A DNA stretch of 64,000 bases, taken from contig NZ_JALGBX010000014.1 in assembly GCF_022808175.1 (NCBI RefSeq), positions 127,207 through 191,206 on the forward strand. The letters run 5' to 3'. A program made the position numbers and the translations under genes. This DNA comes from Streptomyces sp. AP-93. Its GTDB lineage: Bacteria; Actinomycetota; Actinomycetes; Streptomycetales; Streptomycetaceae. Under the pieces are notes generated by a model, which was not told where the DNA came from, did not search any database, and worked only from the letters and a program-made list of their open reading frames with translations. Positions 8,516 to 15,282 of this stretch are shown one piece after another (the first letter of the stretch is position 1; each line of letters starts with the position of its first letter).

Positions 8516-9163
8516 GTGAGCTTCTGGGCCTACCTGTCCAACCGCCACCAGCAGCTCCTCACCGACGCCTTCCAGCACGCCAGCGCCGTCTTCCAGTGCA
8601 TGGTGATCGCGACCGCCCTCGGCGTCGCCATCGGCGTCCTCACCTATCGCAGCGGCTGGGCCGGGAACCTCGCGGTCACCTCCACCTCCACGGTGCTGAC
8701 CATCCCTTCCCTCGCCATGATCGGCCTGCTGATCCCGATCGTCGGCCTCGGCGTCGCGCCCACAGTGATCGCCCTGACCCTGTACGGACTGCTGCCCATC
8801 GTCCGCAACTCCATCGTGGGGCTGCGCGGGGTGGATCCGGCCCTGGTCGACGCGGCCAAGGGCATCGGGATGTCCCGTACCGCCCAGCTGCTGAGGGTGG
8901 AACTGCCGCTCGCCTGGCCGCCGATCCTGACCGGCATCCGGGTCTCCACGCAGATGCTGATGGGCATCGCGGCCATCGCCGCCTACGCCTCCGGGCCGGG
9001 GCTGGGCAACGAGATCTTCCGCGGGATCGCCTCGCTCGGCAGCGCCAACGCCATCAACCAGGTCCTGGCGGGGACGCTCGGCGTCGTCATCCTCGCCCTG
9101 CTCTTCGACGCCGCGTACGTCCTGCTCGGCCGTCTCACCATCCCGAGGGGAATCCGTGTCTGA
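8516..9163 (+). CDS. osmoprotectant ABC transporter permease (OpuBB/ProW type)
   Basis: A 215-residue BPD-type permease with about five or six membrane segments. The EAA-like coupling loop is visible (GLRGVDPALVDAAKGIGMS, then LRVELPLAWPPILTG), which docks on the ATPase. Similarity is to the OpuBB/OpuBD/ProW permeases that import glycine betaine, choline, carnitine or proline betaine under osmotic stress. Translation starts at the GTG at 8516 and its end overlaps the ATPase start by eight bases, so the genes are translationally coupled. Three near-copies of GGATGAGAC lie just upstream (8481-8507). It is the first of four genes ordered permease, ATPase, permease, binding lipoprotein. Confidence 0.9.
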   Translation: MSFWAYLSNRHQQLLTDAFQHASAVFQCMVIATALGVAIGVLTYRSGWAGNLAVTSTSTVLTIPSLAMIGLLIPIVGLGVAPTVIALTLYGLLPIVRNSIVGLRGVDPALVDAAKGIGMSRTAQLLRVELPLAWPPILTGIRVSTQMLMGIAAIAAYASGPGLGNEIFRGIASLGSANAINQVLAGTLGVVILALLFDAAYVLLGRLTIPRGIRV

Positions 9164-10484
9164 GCCGACGTCCGAGCCGACGCACAGCCCGCAGCCGACC
9201 GGGGGCCCGCAGCCGGCGGCGAGCCCGCAGCCGGCCGCCGCCTCCGGCTCCCCCGCCGCCTCCGGTGCCACCATCCAGCTGGAGAACCTCACCAAGCGCT
9301 ACCCCGGCAGCCCCAACCCCTCCGTCGACGACGTCTCGATGGAGATCAAGGCGGGCGAGCTGGTGGTCTTCGTCGGCCCCTCCGGCTGCGGGAAGTCCAC
9401 CACCCTCAAGATGATCAACCGGCTGATCGAGCCCACCTCCGGCCGGATCCGCATCGGCGACGAGGACGTCACCGACATGGACCCGGTCAAACTGCGCCGC
9501 AAGATCGGGTACGCGATCCAGTCCTCCGGACTGTTCCCGCACATGACGGTCGCCGAGAACATCGCCCTGGTCCCGAAGATGACCGGCTGGTCCAAGTCCC
9601 GCGTGAAGGACCGGGTGGAGGAGATGCTCGACCTGGTCGGCCTGGACCCGCGCGAGTTCCACGGCCGCTACCCGCGCCAGCTCTCCGGCGGCCAGCAGCA
9701 GCGCGTGGGCGTGGCCCGGGCGCTCGCGGCCGACCCGCCCGTCCTGCTGATGGACGAGCCCTTCGGCGCGGTCGACCCCATCACCCGCGACCACCTCCAG
9801 GACGAGCTGATCCGGCTCCAGCACGAGCTGCACAAGACGATCGTCTTCGTCACCCACGACTTCGACGAGGCCATCAAGCTGGGCGACCGGATCGCCGTGC
9901 TGCGCGAGCGCTCGCACATCGCGCAGTTCGACACCCCCGAGGCGATCCTCACCAACCCCGCCGACGACTTCGTCTCCGGGTTCGTCGGCGCCGGAGCCGC
10001 ACTCAAGCGCCTCAACCTCACCCGGGTGCGGGACGTGGAGATCGCCGAGTTCCCGACCGTGTCCGTGGACGACCCGCTCCAGCAGATCTTCAACACCCTG
10101 CGCGCCGGCCAGGGCAACGAGCTCTTGATGCTGGACCGGCGCGGCCGCCCGTACAAATGGCTGCGCCGCGGGGACCTGATGCGCGCCAAGGGCTCCCTCG
10201 CCCGGGCCGGCCAGCTCGTGCACGACACGGTGACCCGGGACGCGACCCTGCACGACGCCCTGGAGGCGGTACTCACCGACAGCGGCGGCCGGGTGGCCGT
10301 CACCGGGCGGCGCGGCGAGTACATCGGCGTCGTGGACATGGAGACCCTGATGAACTCCGTGCACGAGATGCTGGAGGCCGACCGGCTGACGGCCGCCGAG
10401 CACGCGCACGACCTGGAGGAGCTGCGCCACCACCGCGTCGAGCGGGACCTGGAGGGGCTCCGGGACCCCGCGGAGGGCTCATGA
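9156..10484 (+). CDS. osmoprotectant ABC transporter ATP-binding protein with CBS domains
   Basis: A 442-residue ATPase. A Ser/Pro/Gln-rich leader of about 40 residues precedes the nucleotide-binding domain: Walker A GPSGCGKSTT, Q-loop AIQSSG, signature LSGGQQQRVGVARAL, Walker B VLLMDEPFGAVD and the switch VTHDFDEA. After about residue 290 two CBS domains follow (FPTVSVDDPLQQIFNTL and VTRDATLHDALEAVL), as in ProV/OpuA-type importers, where they sense ionic strength or cyclic di-AMP and gate transport. The gene starts at a GTG overlapping the preceding stop, and its own stop overlaps the next start as ATGA. It energises the two flanking permeases. Confidence in the family is high; the substrate within the quaternary-amine class is inferred. 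Confidence 0.95.
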   Translation: MSEPTSEPTHSPQPTGGPQPAASPQPAAASGSPAASGATIQLENLTKRYPGSPNPSVDDVSMEIKAGELVVFVGPSGCGKSTTLKMINRLIEPTSGRIRIGDEDVTDMDPVKLRRKIGYAIQSSGLFPHMTVAENIALVPKMTGWSKSRVKDRVEEMLDLVGLDPREFHGRYPRQLSGGQQQRVGVARALAADPPVLLMDEPFGAVDPITRDHLQDELIRLQHELHKTIVFVTHDFDEAIKLGDRIAVLRERSHIAQFDTPEAILTNPADDFVSGFVGAGAALKRLNLTRVRDVEIAEFPTVSVDDPLQQIFNTLRAGQGNELLMLDRRGRPYKWLRRGDLMRAKGSLARAGQLVHDTVTRDATLHDALEAVLTDSGGRVAVTGRRGEYIGVVDMETLMNSVHEMLEADRLTAAEHAHDLEELRHHRVERDLEGLRDPAEGS

Positions 10485-11347
10485 GCCCGCGGAACCCGGT
10501 CTCCCCCGAGCGCCCGCCCGGCGAGCACGAGCTCAAGGGACACGTCTTCCGGGATCCCGAGGAGCCCGAGCCCGGCGAGGAGGTCATGGCCTCCATCGCG
10601 CCGCCCCGCCCCGGGCGCCGGCTCACCTGGGCCCGGCTGGTGACCCTGCCGATCGTGCTGGCGCTGGTGCTGCTGGCCACGTACCTGTGGATCACCAACG
10701 CCACCCTCGACACGATCGCCGAGAACTCCCTCAAGGACGGCAACGTAGAGCTCCGGCTGTGGCAGCACGTCCAGCTCACCGCGATCTCCACCTTCTGGGT
10801 GCTGGTCATCGCGATCCCGCTCGGCATCGCCCTGACCCGAAGCGGCCTGCGCCGGGCGGCCCCGCTGGTCACCGCCGTCGCCAACATCGGCCAGGCCACC
10901 CCGGCCATCGGACTGCTGGCCCTGCTGGTCATCTGGCTCGGCATCGGCCCCTCGACGGCGATCATCGGCATGGTCGCCTACGCCGTCCTGCCCGTGCTGT
11001 CCAACACCGTCGCGGGGCTGCGCGGGATCGACCCGCAGCTGGTGGAGGCCTCGCGCGGGATCGGGATGTCCTCCATGGGGACCCTGATGAAGGTGGAACT
11101 GCCCCTGGCCGTCCCGCTGATCCTGGCGGGCGTACGGACGGCCCTCGTCCTCAACGTCGGCACCGCGACCCTGGCCACCTTCGGGGGCGGCGGGGGCCTG
11201 GGCGACCTGATCACCTCCGGGATCCAGACCCAGCGAATGCCGGTGCTGGTGCTGGGCTCGGTGCTGACGGTGGCGCTGGCGCTGTTCGTGGACTGGCTGG
11301 CCTCCCTGGCCGAGACGGTCCTGACTCCGCGCGGGCTGGAGGCGTAG
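10481..11347 (+). CDS. osmoprotectant ABC transporter permease (OpuBD type)
   Basis: A 288-residue permease with a longer N-terminus than its partner: about 50 hydrophilic residues, then RLVTLPIVLALVLLATYLWI as the first membrane span and a periplasmic-type segment (NATLDTIAENSL). The coupling loop matches that of the other permease (GLRGIDPQLVEASRGIGMSS, KVELPLAVPLILAG), so the two permeases are paralogous and probably form a heterodimeric channel. It starts within the ATPase stop (ATGA) and its stop is immediately followed by the start of the binding protein. These overlaps indicate one operon. Confidence 0.93.
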   Translation: MSPRNPVSPERPPGEHELKGHVFRDPEEPEPGEEVMASIAPPRPGRRLTWARLVTLPIVLALVLLATYLWITNATLDTIAENSLKDGNVELRLWQHVQLTAISTFWVLVIAIPLGIALTRSGLRRAAPLVTAVANIGQATPAIGLLALLVIWLGIGPSTAIIGMVAYAVLPVLSNTVAGLRGIDPQLVEASRGIGMSSMGTLMKVELPLAVPLILAGVRTALVLNVGTATLATFGGGGGLGDLITSGIQTQRMPVLVLGSVLTVALALFVDWLASLAETVLTPRGLEA

Positions 11348-12334
11348 ATGCACAGGCTCTCCGCACGGACGGCCGTGGCCTGCGCGGCCCTGCTGGCACT
11401 CGGGGTGCCGCTCGCGGGCTGCGGGCTCAAGAGCGGGTCCCCGATGGTGGACGACGTCCTGCCGGGCTCGGTCGGCCAGGGACAGCCCCTCAAGGGCGCC
11501 TCGCTCACGGTCACCTCGAAGAACTTCAGCGAGAACATCGTGCTCGGCCAGATGATCGGCCTGATCTTCAAGGCGGCCGGCGCGGAGGTGCTGGACCGCA
11601 CCAACCTGCCCGGTTCGATCAGCGCCCGCGAGGCGATCATCCAGGGCGACGCGGATGCCATGTACGAGTACACGGGCACGGCATGGATCACCTACCTGGG
11701 CAACGATAAGCCGATCGCGGACCCGTACGCGCAGTGGGAGGCGGTCCGGGACGCGGACGTGAAGAACGGCGTGGCCTGGCTGCCCGCGTCCACGCTCAAC
11801 AACACCTACACGCTGGCCATCAGCAAGAAGAACAACGCCAAGTACGGGCTGAAGACCATGTCGGACGTGGCGGCGCTGTCGCAGCGCGACCCCAAGGCGG
11901 TGACGGTCTGCGTGGAGAACGAGTTCGCCTCGCGGGAGGACGGGCTGCCGGGGATGGAGAAGGCGTACGGGATGAAGATCCCGGCGGCCAACGTCATGAA
12001 GATGGACGCCGGGATCATCTACACGCAGGTCTCGAAGTCCGATTCCTGCCTGCTGGGCGAGGCCTTCACCACGGACGGCCGGATCAAGGCCATGGACCTG
12101 GACACCCTCGTCGACGACCGGCACTTCTTCCCCAACTACAACGCGGCGCCGGAGCTGCACGCGAAGACGCTGGAGAAGTACCCGGCGATCGCCGGCCTGC
12201 TGGACCCCCTGTCGAAGCGGCTGACGACGGAGACGGCGCAGCGGCTCAACGCGCTGGTGGACGTGGACGGGCAGGATCCGCACGAGGTGGCGAAGGACTG
12301 GCTGGTGGCGGAGGGGTTCATCAAGGAGGGGTGA
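11348..12334 (+). CDS. glycine betaine/choline-binding lipoprotein (OpuBC/ProX type)
   Basis: A 328-residue secreted lipoprotein: signal peptide with lipobox LAGC and Cys25 as lipidation site, then an OpuAC-type substrate-binding domain (LTVTSKNFSENIVLGQMIGL, RTNLPGSISAREAIIQGDAD, YEYTGTAWITYL). This domain binds quaternary amines through aromatic residues; Tyr and Trp residues are present at the usual places. It delivers substrate to the two permeases encoded just upstream, completing the importer. The gene follows the permease stop with no gap. The stop is about 100 bases before the ArsR gene, whose promoter lies between. Confidence 0.93.
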   Translation: MHRLSARTAVACAALLALGVPLAGCGLKSGSPMVDDVLPGSVGQGQPLKGASLTVTSKNFSENIVLGQMIGLIFKAAGAEVLDRTNLPGSISAREAIIQGDADAMYEYTGTAWITYLGNDKPIADPYAQWEAVRDADVKNGVAWLPASTLNNTYTLAISKKNNAKYGLKTMSDVAALSQRDPKAVTVCVENEFASREDGLPGMEKAYGMKIPAANVMKMDAGIIYTQVSKSDSCLLGEAFTTDGRIKAMDLDTLVDDRHFFPNYNAAPELHAKTLEKYPAIAGLLDPLSKRLTTETAQRLNALVDVDGQDPHEVAKDWLVAEGFIKEG

Positions 12335-12387
12335 ACCCCGGGGTTACACGCAAGGGCATCACTCCAAAGGAGTGGATGCAAAGAAGT

Positions 12388-12432
12388 AGTTGCAAAGAAA
12401 CCCTTGCACAGGCTTCTTTGCAACTCTACTGT
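12388..12432 (+). promoter_or_regulatory. arsR promoter with 12-bp inverted-repeat operator
   Basis: AGTTGCAAAGAA (12388-12399) and TTCTTTGCAACT (12414-12425) are perfect inverted repeats 14 bases apart. A third partial copy, GATGCAAAGAAG, starts at 12376. A good promoter overlaps them: TTGCAC (12404-12409), 17 bases, TACTGT (12427-12432), so the right arm lies between the -35 and -10 boxes. Bound repressor would block polymerase, suggesting autorepression by the ArsR product that starts seven bases later. Confidence 0.75.
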
Positions 12433-12438
12433 TGAGGC

Positions 12439-13035
12439 ATGCCCGATGAGAACGCCGATTCCCAGAAGCCTTCCGAGCCGAAGGTCCGCACGCTCGACCC
12501 GCACTCCCTGCGCGGCCTGGCGCACCCGCTGCGCATCCGCCTGCTGAGCACCCTGAGCCGGCATGGACCGGCCACCGCCTCGCAACTCGCGGAGCAGCTC
12601 GGGGAATCGAGCGGGGCCACCAGCTACCACCTGCGCCAGCTCGCCGCGCACGGGTTCGTCGAGGACGCACCCGAGCACGGCAAGGGCCGGGAGCGCTGGT
12701 GGCGGGCCTGCCAGGACGGCACCCAGTTCGACGAGGAAATGATCTACGACCCCGACCCGGCCACGCGTGGTGCCGCGGAGGTCTTCCTCGCCGAGATCGT
12801 GAAGATCCACGACCAGGAGCTGTCGACCTGGCTGGGCGCCGCGCACACCTGGCCGATGGAATGGCGGCGCAGTTCCGAGCTCAGCGACTTCACCCTGAAG
12901 CTGACCGCCGAGCAGACGCACGAACTGGTCCTCAAGGTCCAGGACCTGATCAACAGCTACCGCGACCTGCCGGCCTCGGAGGGCACGGAGATGGTCCGTT
13001 TCCACACGCACGCCTTCCCGGTCCACACCAAGTAG
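12439..13035 (+). CDS. ArsR/HTH_20 family transcriptional regulator
   Basis: A 198-residue regulator. Residues of about 20-95 form a winged helix-turn-helix of the ArsR/HTH_20 class (GLAHPLRIRLLSTLSRHGPA, ATSYHLRQLAAHGFVEDAP). The C-terminal half (helical, with WRRSSELSDFTLKLTAEQTHEL) resembles the effector part of streptomycete regulators paired with MFS exporters. No Cys metal-site motif of the ELCVCDL type is present, so metal sensing is unlikely. The upstream inverted repeat lies across its promoter and suggests autorepression. Downstream lie a small ORF and the remains of an MFS gene. The leader is only a few bases, so the mRNA may be leaderless. What it still regulates now that the MFS gene is broken is unclear. 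Confidence 0.9.
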   Translation: MPDENADSQKPSEPKVRTLDPHSLRGLAHPLRIRLLSTLSRHGPATASQLAEQLGESSGATSYHLRQLAAHGFVEDAPEHGKGRERWWRACQDGTQFDEEMIYDPDPATRGAAEVFLAEIVKIHDQELSTWLGAAHTWPMEWRRSSELSDFTLKLTAEQTHELVLKVQDLINSYRDLPASEGTEMVRFHTHAFPVHTK

Positions 13036-13085
13036 CGCCACCCAGCAGCACCCTCCACATCACCTTTCGCAGAAGGAGTCCTGCC

Positions 13086-13340
13086 GTGCACGCCTTCAGC
13101 CATGCCCAGAACCACGCCGAGATCCACGCCACCCGCACCGCCGAGGCCGCCGCCTGGCGCCTCGCGAGGGAGGCCGCACCTCACGTCTCCTACGTTCCCC
13201 ACCTGCGCGCCCCCGCCCTGCGCAACCGGCTCGGCGAGAGCCTGATCGCGCTCGGCATCCGCCTGATCCAGCCCGCGCACCTGAACGCATGCATCACCCG
13301 CACCACCCGAACCTCCCGCCCGCACGGCGGCATCGCGTGA
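13086..13340 (+). CDS. small hypothetical protein in arsR-MFS operon
   Basis: An 84-residue protein beginning at a GTG with a good AAGGAG box about ten bases before it. It is His/Ala/Arg-rich and soluble-looking (MHAFSHAQNHAEIHATRTAE at the start); the middle contains LRNRLGESLIALGIRLIQPA, a likely amphipathic helix. I recognise no domain. Its stop overlaps the GTG of the MFS pseudogene (GTGA), which indicates that the three genes formed one coupled operon before the MFS gene was destroyed. Confidence 0.6.
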   Translation: MHAFSHAQNHAEIHATRTAEAAAWRLAREAAPHVSYVPHLRAPALRNRLGESLIALGIRLIQPAHLNACITRTTRTSRPHGGIA

Positions 13341-14546
13341 GCCGTCGCCCCTTCATCGCCGTCCTGCTGGCCAACACCATCTCGATAGCCGGCAGTTCAC
13401 TGACCCTCATCGGGGTCCCGTGGTTCGTGCTCCAGACCACGGGCAGCGGTCGCCGAGCCGCAGCGTGCCGCTTGGGAAGGTGTCGCTGGCCGGCTACCGG
13501 GCCGAACTCGCCGAGGGCCGGCGGTTCCTGACCCGGGCCCGGCTGCTGCTGGGCATCACGGTGATGGTGATGATGACCAACGGCATCGACCAGGGCTGGG
13601 CCTCGGTCCTGCTGCCCGTGCACGGCCGCGAGGCCCTCGGCGGAGCCACCGCGCTCGGCCTGCTGATCGCCCTCTTCGGCGGGTTCGCACTGCTGGGGCC
13701 CTGCTCTACGGAGCGTCTCGGATGAGCTTAGGTTTTCCTGGGTGGGCCTGGGTTTCAGGGTCTGCCCGGAAGGCGGCGTGTGGTGCCGGGCAGGGTGTGG
13801 ACGCCTGCGGTGTGCCGCGTGCCGCTGCCGCTGGATGCGGTACGGGTGCTCATCGCGTGCGGTGCCTGCCGCCTGTGCCGCCGCTGGGTGCGGCGATTCG
13901 GTGGCTACAGCAACCGCCCCGCCGGACGCTTTCCGCCCGGTATGGACCCGGGCGGGGCGGGGACCCCGCGTCGCTTCCTGGGCACGGGGCGGATTCTCAT
14001 GGGCCCACCTCCAAGCGGCAGGCCGTTCTGACCCGTACAACGACGGCCCAGCCGCCAGGACACGGCCGAAGGTGCGATCAACGGATCAGCGGATCACCCA
14101 CGAAACCCAGGCCAATCGACCGACTGCACGCGGCCCTGGGGCGAGCGCTTCTCCCGTAGGACCGTGTTCGCCGCGGCGTTCCTCCTGTGCGGGGCACCGC
14201 GCTTCGTGGTCGCCGCCTTCACCGACACCCCGCTGCCGCTCGCGGTGACGATGGCGCTGTCCGGGCTGGGTGCGGGCGTGCTCAACCCGATCCTGACCAC
14301 CGTGATGATGGAGAAGGTCCCCGACGCCCTGCGCAGCCGGGTCGCGGGCGTGACCACGGCCGGCTGCGAGGTACGCGGGCGCTGATGGCGTTCGGCGGCG
14401 CGTACTTCCTCGTCACGCTCTCCCCGCTGGTGTTCCGGTCCTGGCGGAGCATGGAGGCGCCGCCCGCGTCCCGGCTCAGCAGGACGGAGCCGGTTCGCCC
14501 TTCTGCAGAGCCCGCAGCGCGTTCACCGCATCCGTCAGCGAAGTGA
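13337..14546 (+). pseudogene. MFS transporter, disrupted
   Basis: Remnants of one MFS exporter lie in several frames. The N-terminus (SRRPFIAVLLANTISIAGSS, then LIGVPWFVLQTTGSG) at 13337-13450 is intact. Most of the next segments are missing, and the frame changes before RAELAEGRRFLTRARLLLGI. Near 13700 one G appears lost (LLG followed by ALLYGA in another frame). Foreign sequence then intervenes until about 14140, after which TVFAAAFLLCGAPRFVVAAF resumes. A further shift after VAGVTTAG leads to ALMAFGGAYFLVTLSPLVFR. At least three lesions mean no functional transporter can be made. The 3' remnant overlaps the convergent Lon-like gene. The original product probably exported the compound sensed by the ArsR regulator. 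Confidence 0.85.
13722..14140. mobile_element. insert of about 0.4 kb with inverted repeats inside the MFS pseudogene
   Basis: Between the MFS fragments ending LLYGASR and starting FSRRTVFAAAF lie about 415 bases without homology to a transporter and without a convincing ORF. GGCCTGGGTTTC (13745-13756) and GAAACCCAGGCC (14102-14113) are perfect 12-bp inverted repeats 345 bases apart. The size and inverted repeats are MITE-like, or it may be a remnant of a larger insertion. No clear target-site duplication was found, so the exact ends are uncertain. Confidence 0.4.
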
Positions 14547-15273
14547 CGGGGACCAGCCGGAGCCCCTCGGGGAGTTCGGACTCGGCGTCCGAGCACTCCG
14601 CCGCCGGTACGAGGAACACGCTCGCCCCGTCGCGCCGCGCGGCCTGAGTCTTCAGGGCCACCCCGCCGACCGCGCCGACCTCGCCGGCCGCGGTGATGGT
14701 GCCCGTACCGGCGATGGTCTTGCCGCCGGTGAGATCGCCGCCGCTGCCGTTCCCGTCGAGTTTGTCGACGATGCCCAGCGAGAAGAGCAGTCCGGCGCTC
14801 GGACCGCCGACGTCGGCGAGGTTCAGCTCGACCTTCACGTCCTTGGGGTCCTTGTGGAGGTAGCCGAGGGCGGCCTCGGAGGCCGTGTCCTGCGACTTGG
14901 TCATCTCCTCCATGTTGTGCTTCTCGATCTCCTTGTCGCTTCCGCCCGAGGGGTACACCGACTCCCTCGGCATGACCGCCCGGTTGGTGTCGAACCAGTC
15001 CCCGACCAGCGCGGGCAGGGTGACGGAGGTGGAGGGGCCGGTGGCCTGGATGGTGGTCATCCGCAGCTGCCCGGTGGTCGCGCGGGTGGGGGCCCCGGTG
15101 ATGGAGATGACCTGCTTGCCGTCACGGGAGCCGAGCACGTCGGCCGTGAGGCCCGGCTGCGCGATCACGAAGGGCAGCGGGGCGAAGGCCGCGACGGCGA
15201 ACAGCGCGAGCACGGGCACGGCGCAGACGGCGAGGGCGGCGGGACGCGGCAGACGTGTGAGGCGAGAGAGCAC
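14476..15273 (-). CDS. PDZ/Lon-like S16 serine protease, membrane anchored
   Basis: A 265-residue protein: N-terminal membrane anchor (AALAVCAVPVLALFAVAAFA), a reduced PDZ-like middle region and a C-terminal Lon-type proteolytic domain. The Ser-Lys dyad is visible: Ser159 in GGPSAGLLFSLG and Lys208 in GVALKTQAA. It is related to the YlbL/Lon-like family, proteases facing the outside of the membrane. The start is a GTG. The tnpB-like gene ends only nine bases upstream, so the promoter must lie inside that gene's 3' end. A -10-like TTAGAT or TAGATT stands about seven bases before the GTG with TTGTGA upstream, suggesting a leaderless transcript. The 3' end overlaps the MFS pseudogene remnant. 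Confidence 0.85.
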   Translation of the reverse strand: MLSRLTRLPRPAALAVCAVPVLALFAVAAFAPLPFVIAQPGLTADVLGSRDGKQVISITGAPTRATTGQLRMTTIQATGPSTSVTLPALVGDWFDTNRAVMPRESVYPSGGSDKEIEKHNMEEMTKSQDTASEAALGYLHKDPKDVKVELNLADVGGPSAGLLFSLGIVDKLDGNGSGGDLTGGKTIAGTGTITAAGEVGAVGGVALKTQAARRDGASVFLVPAAECSDAESELPEGLRLVPVTSLTDAVNALRALQKGEPAPSC

Positions 15274-15282
15274 CGGGCCAAT

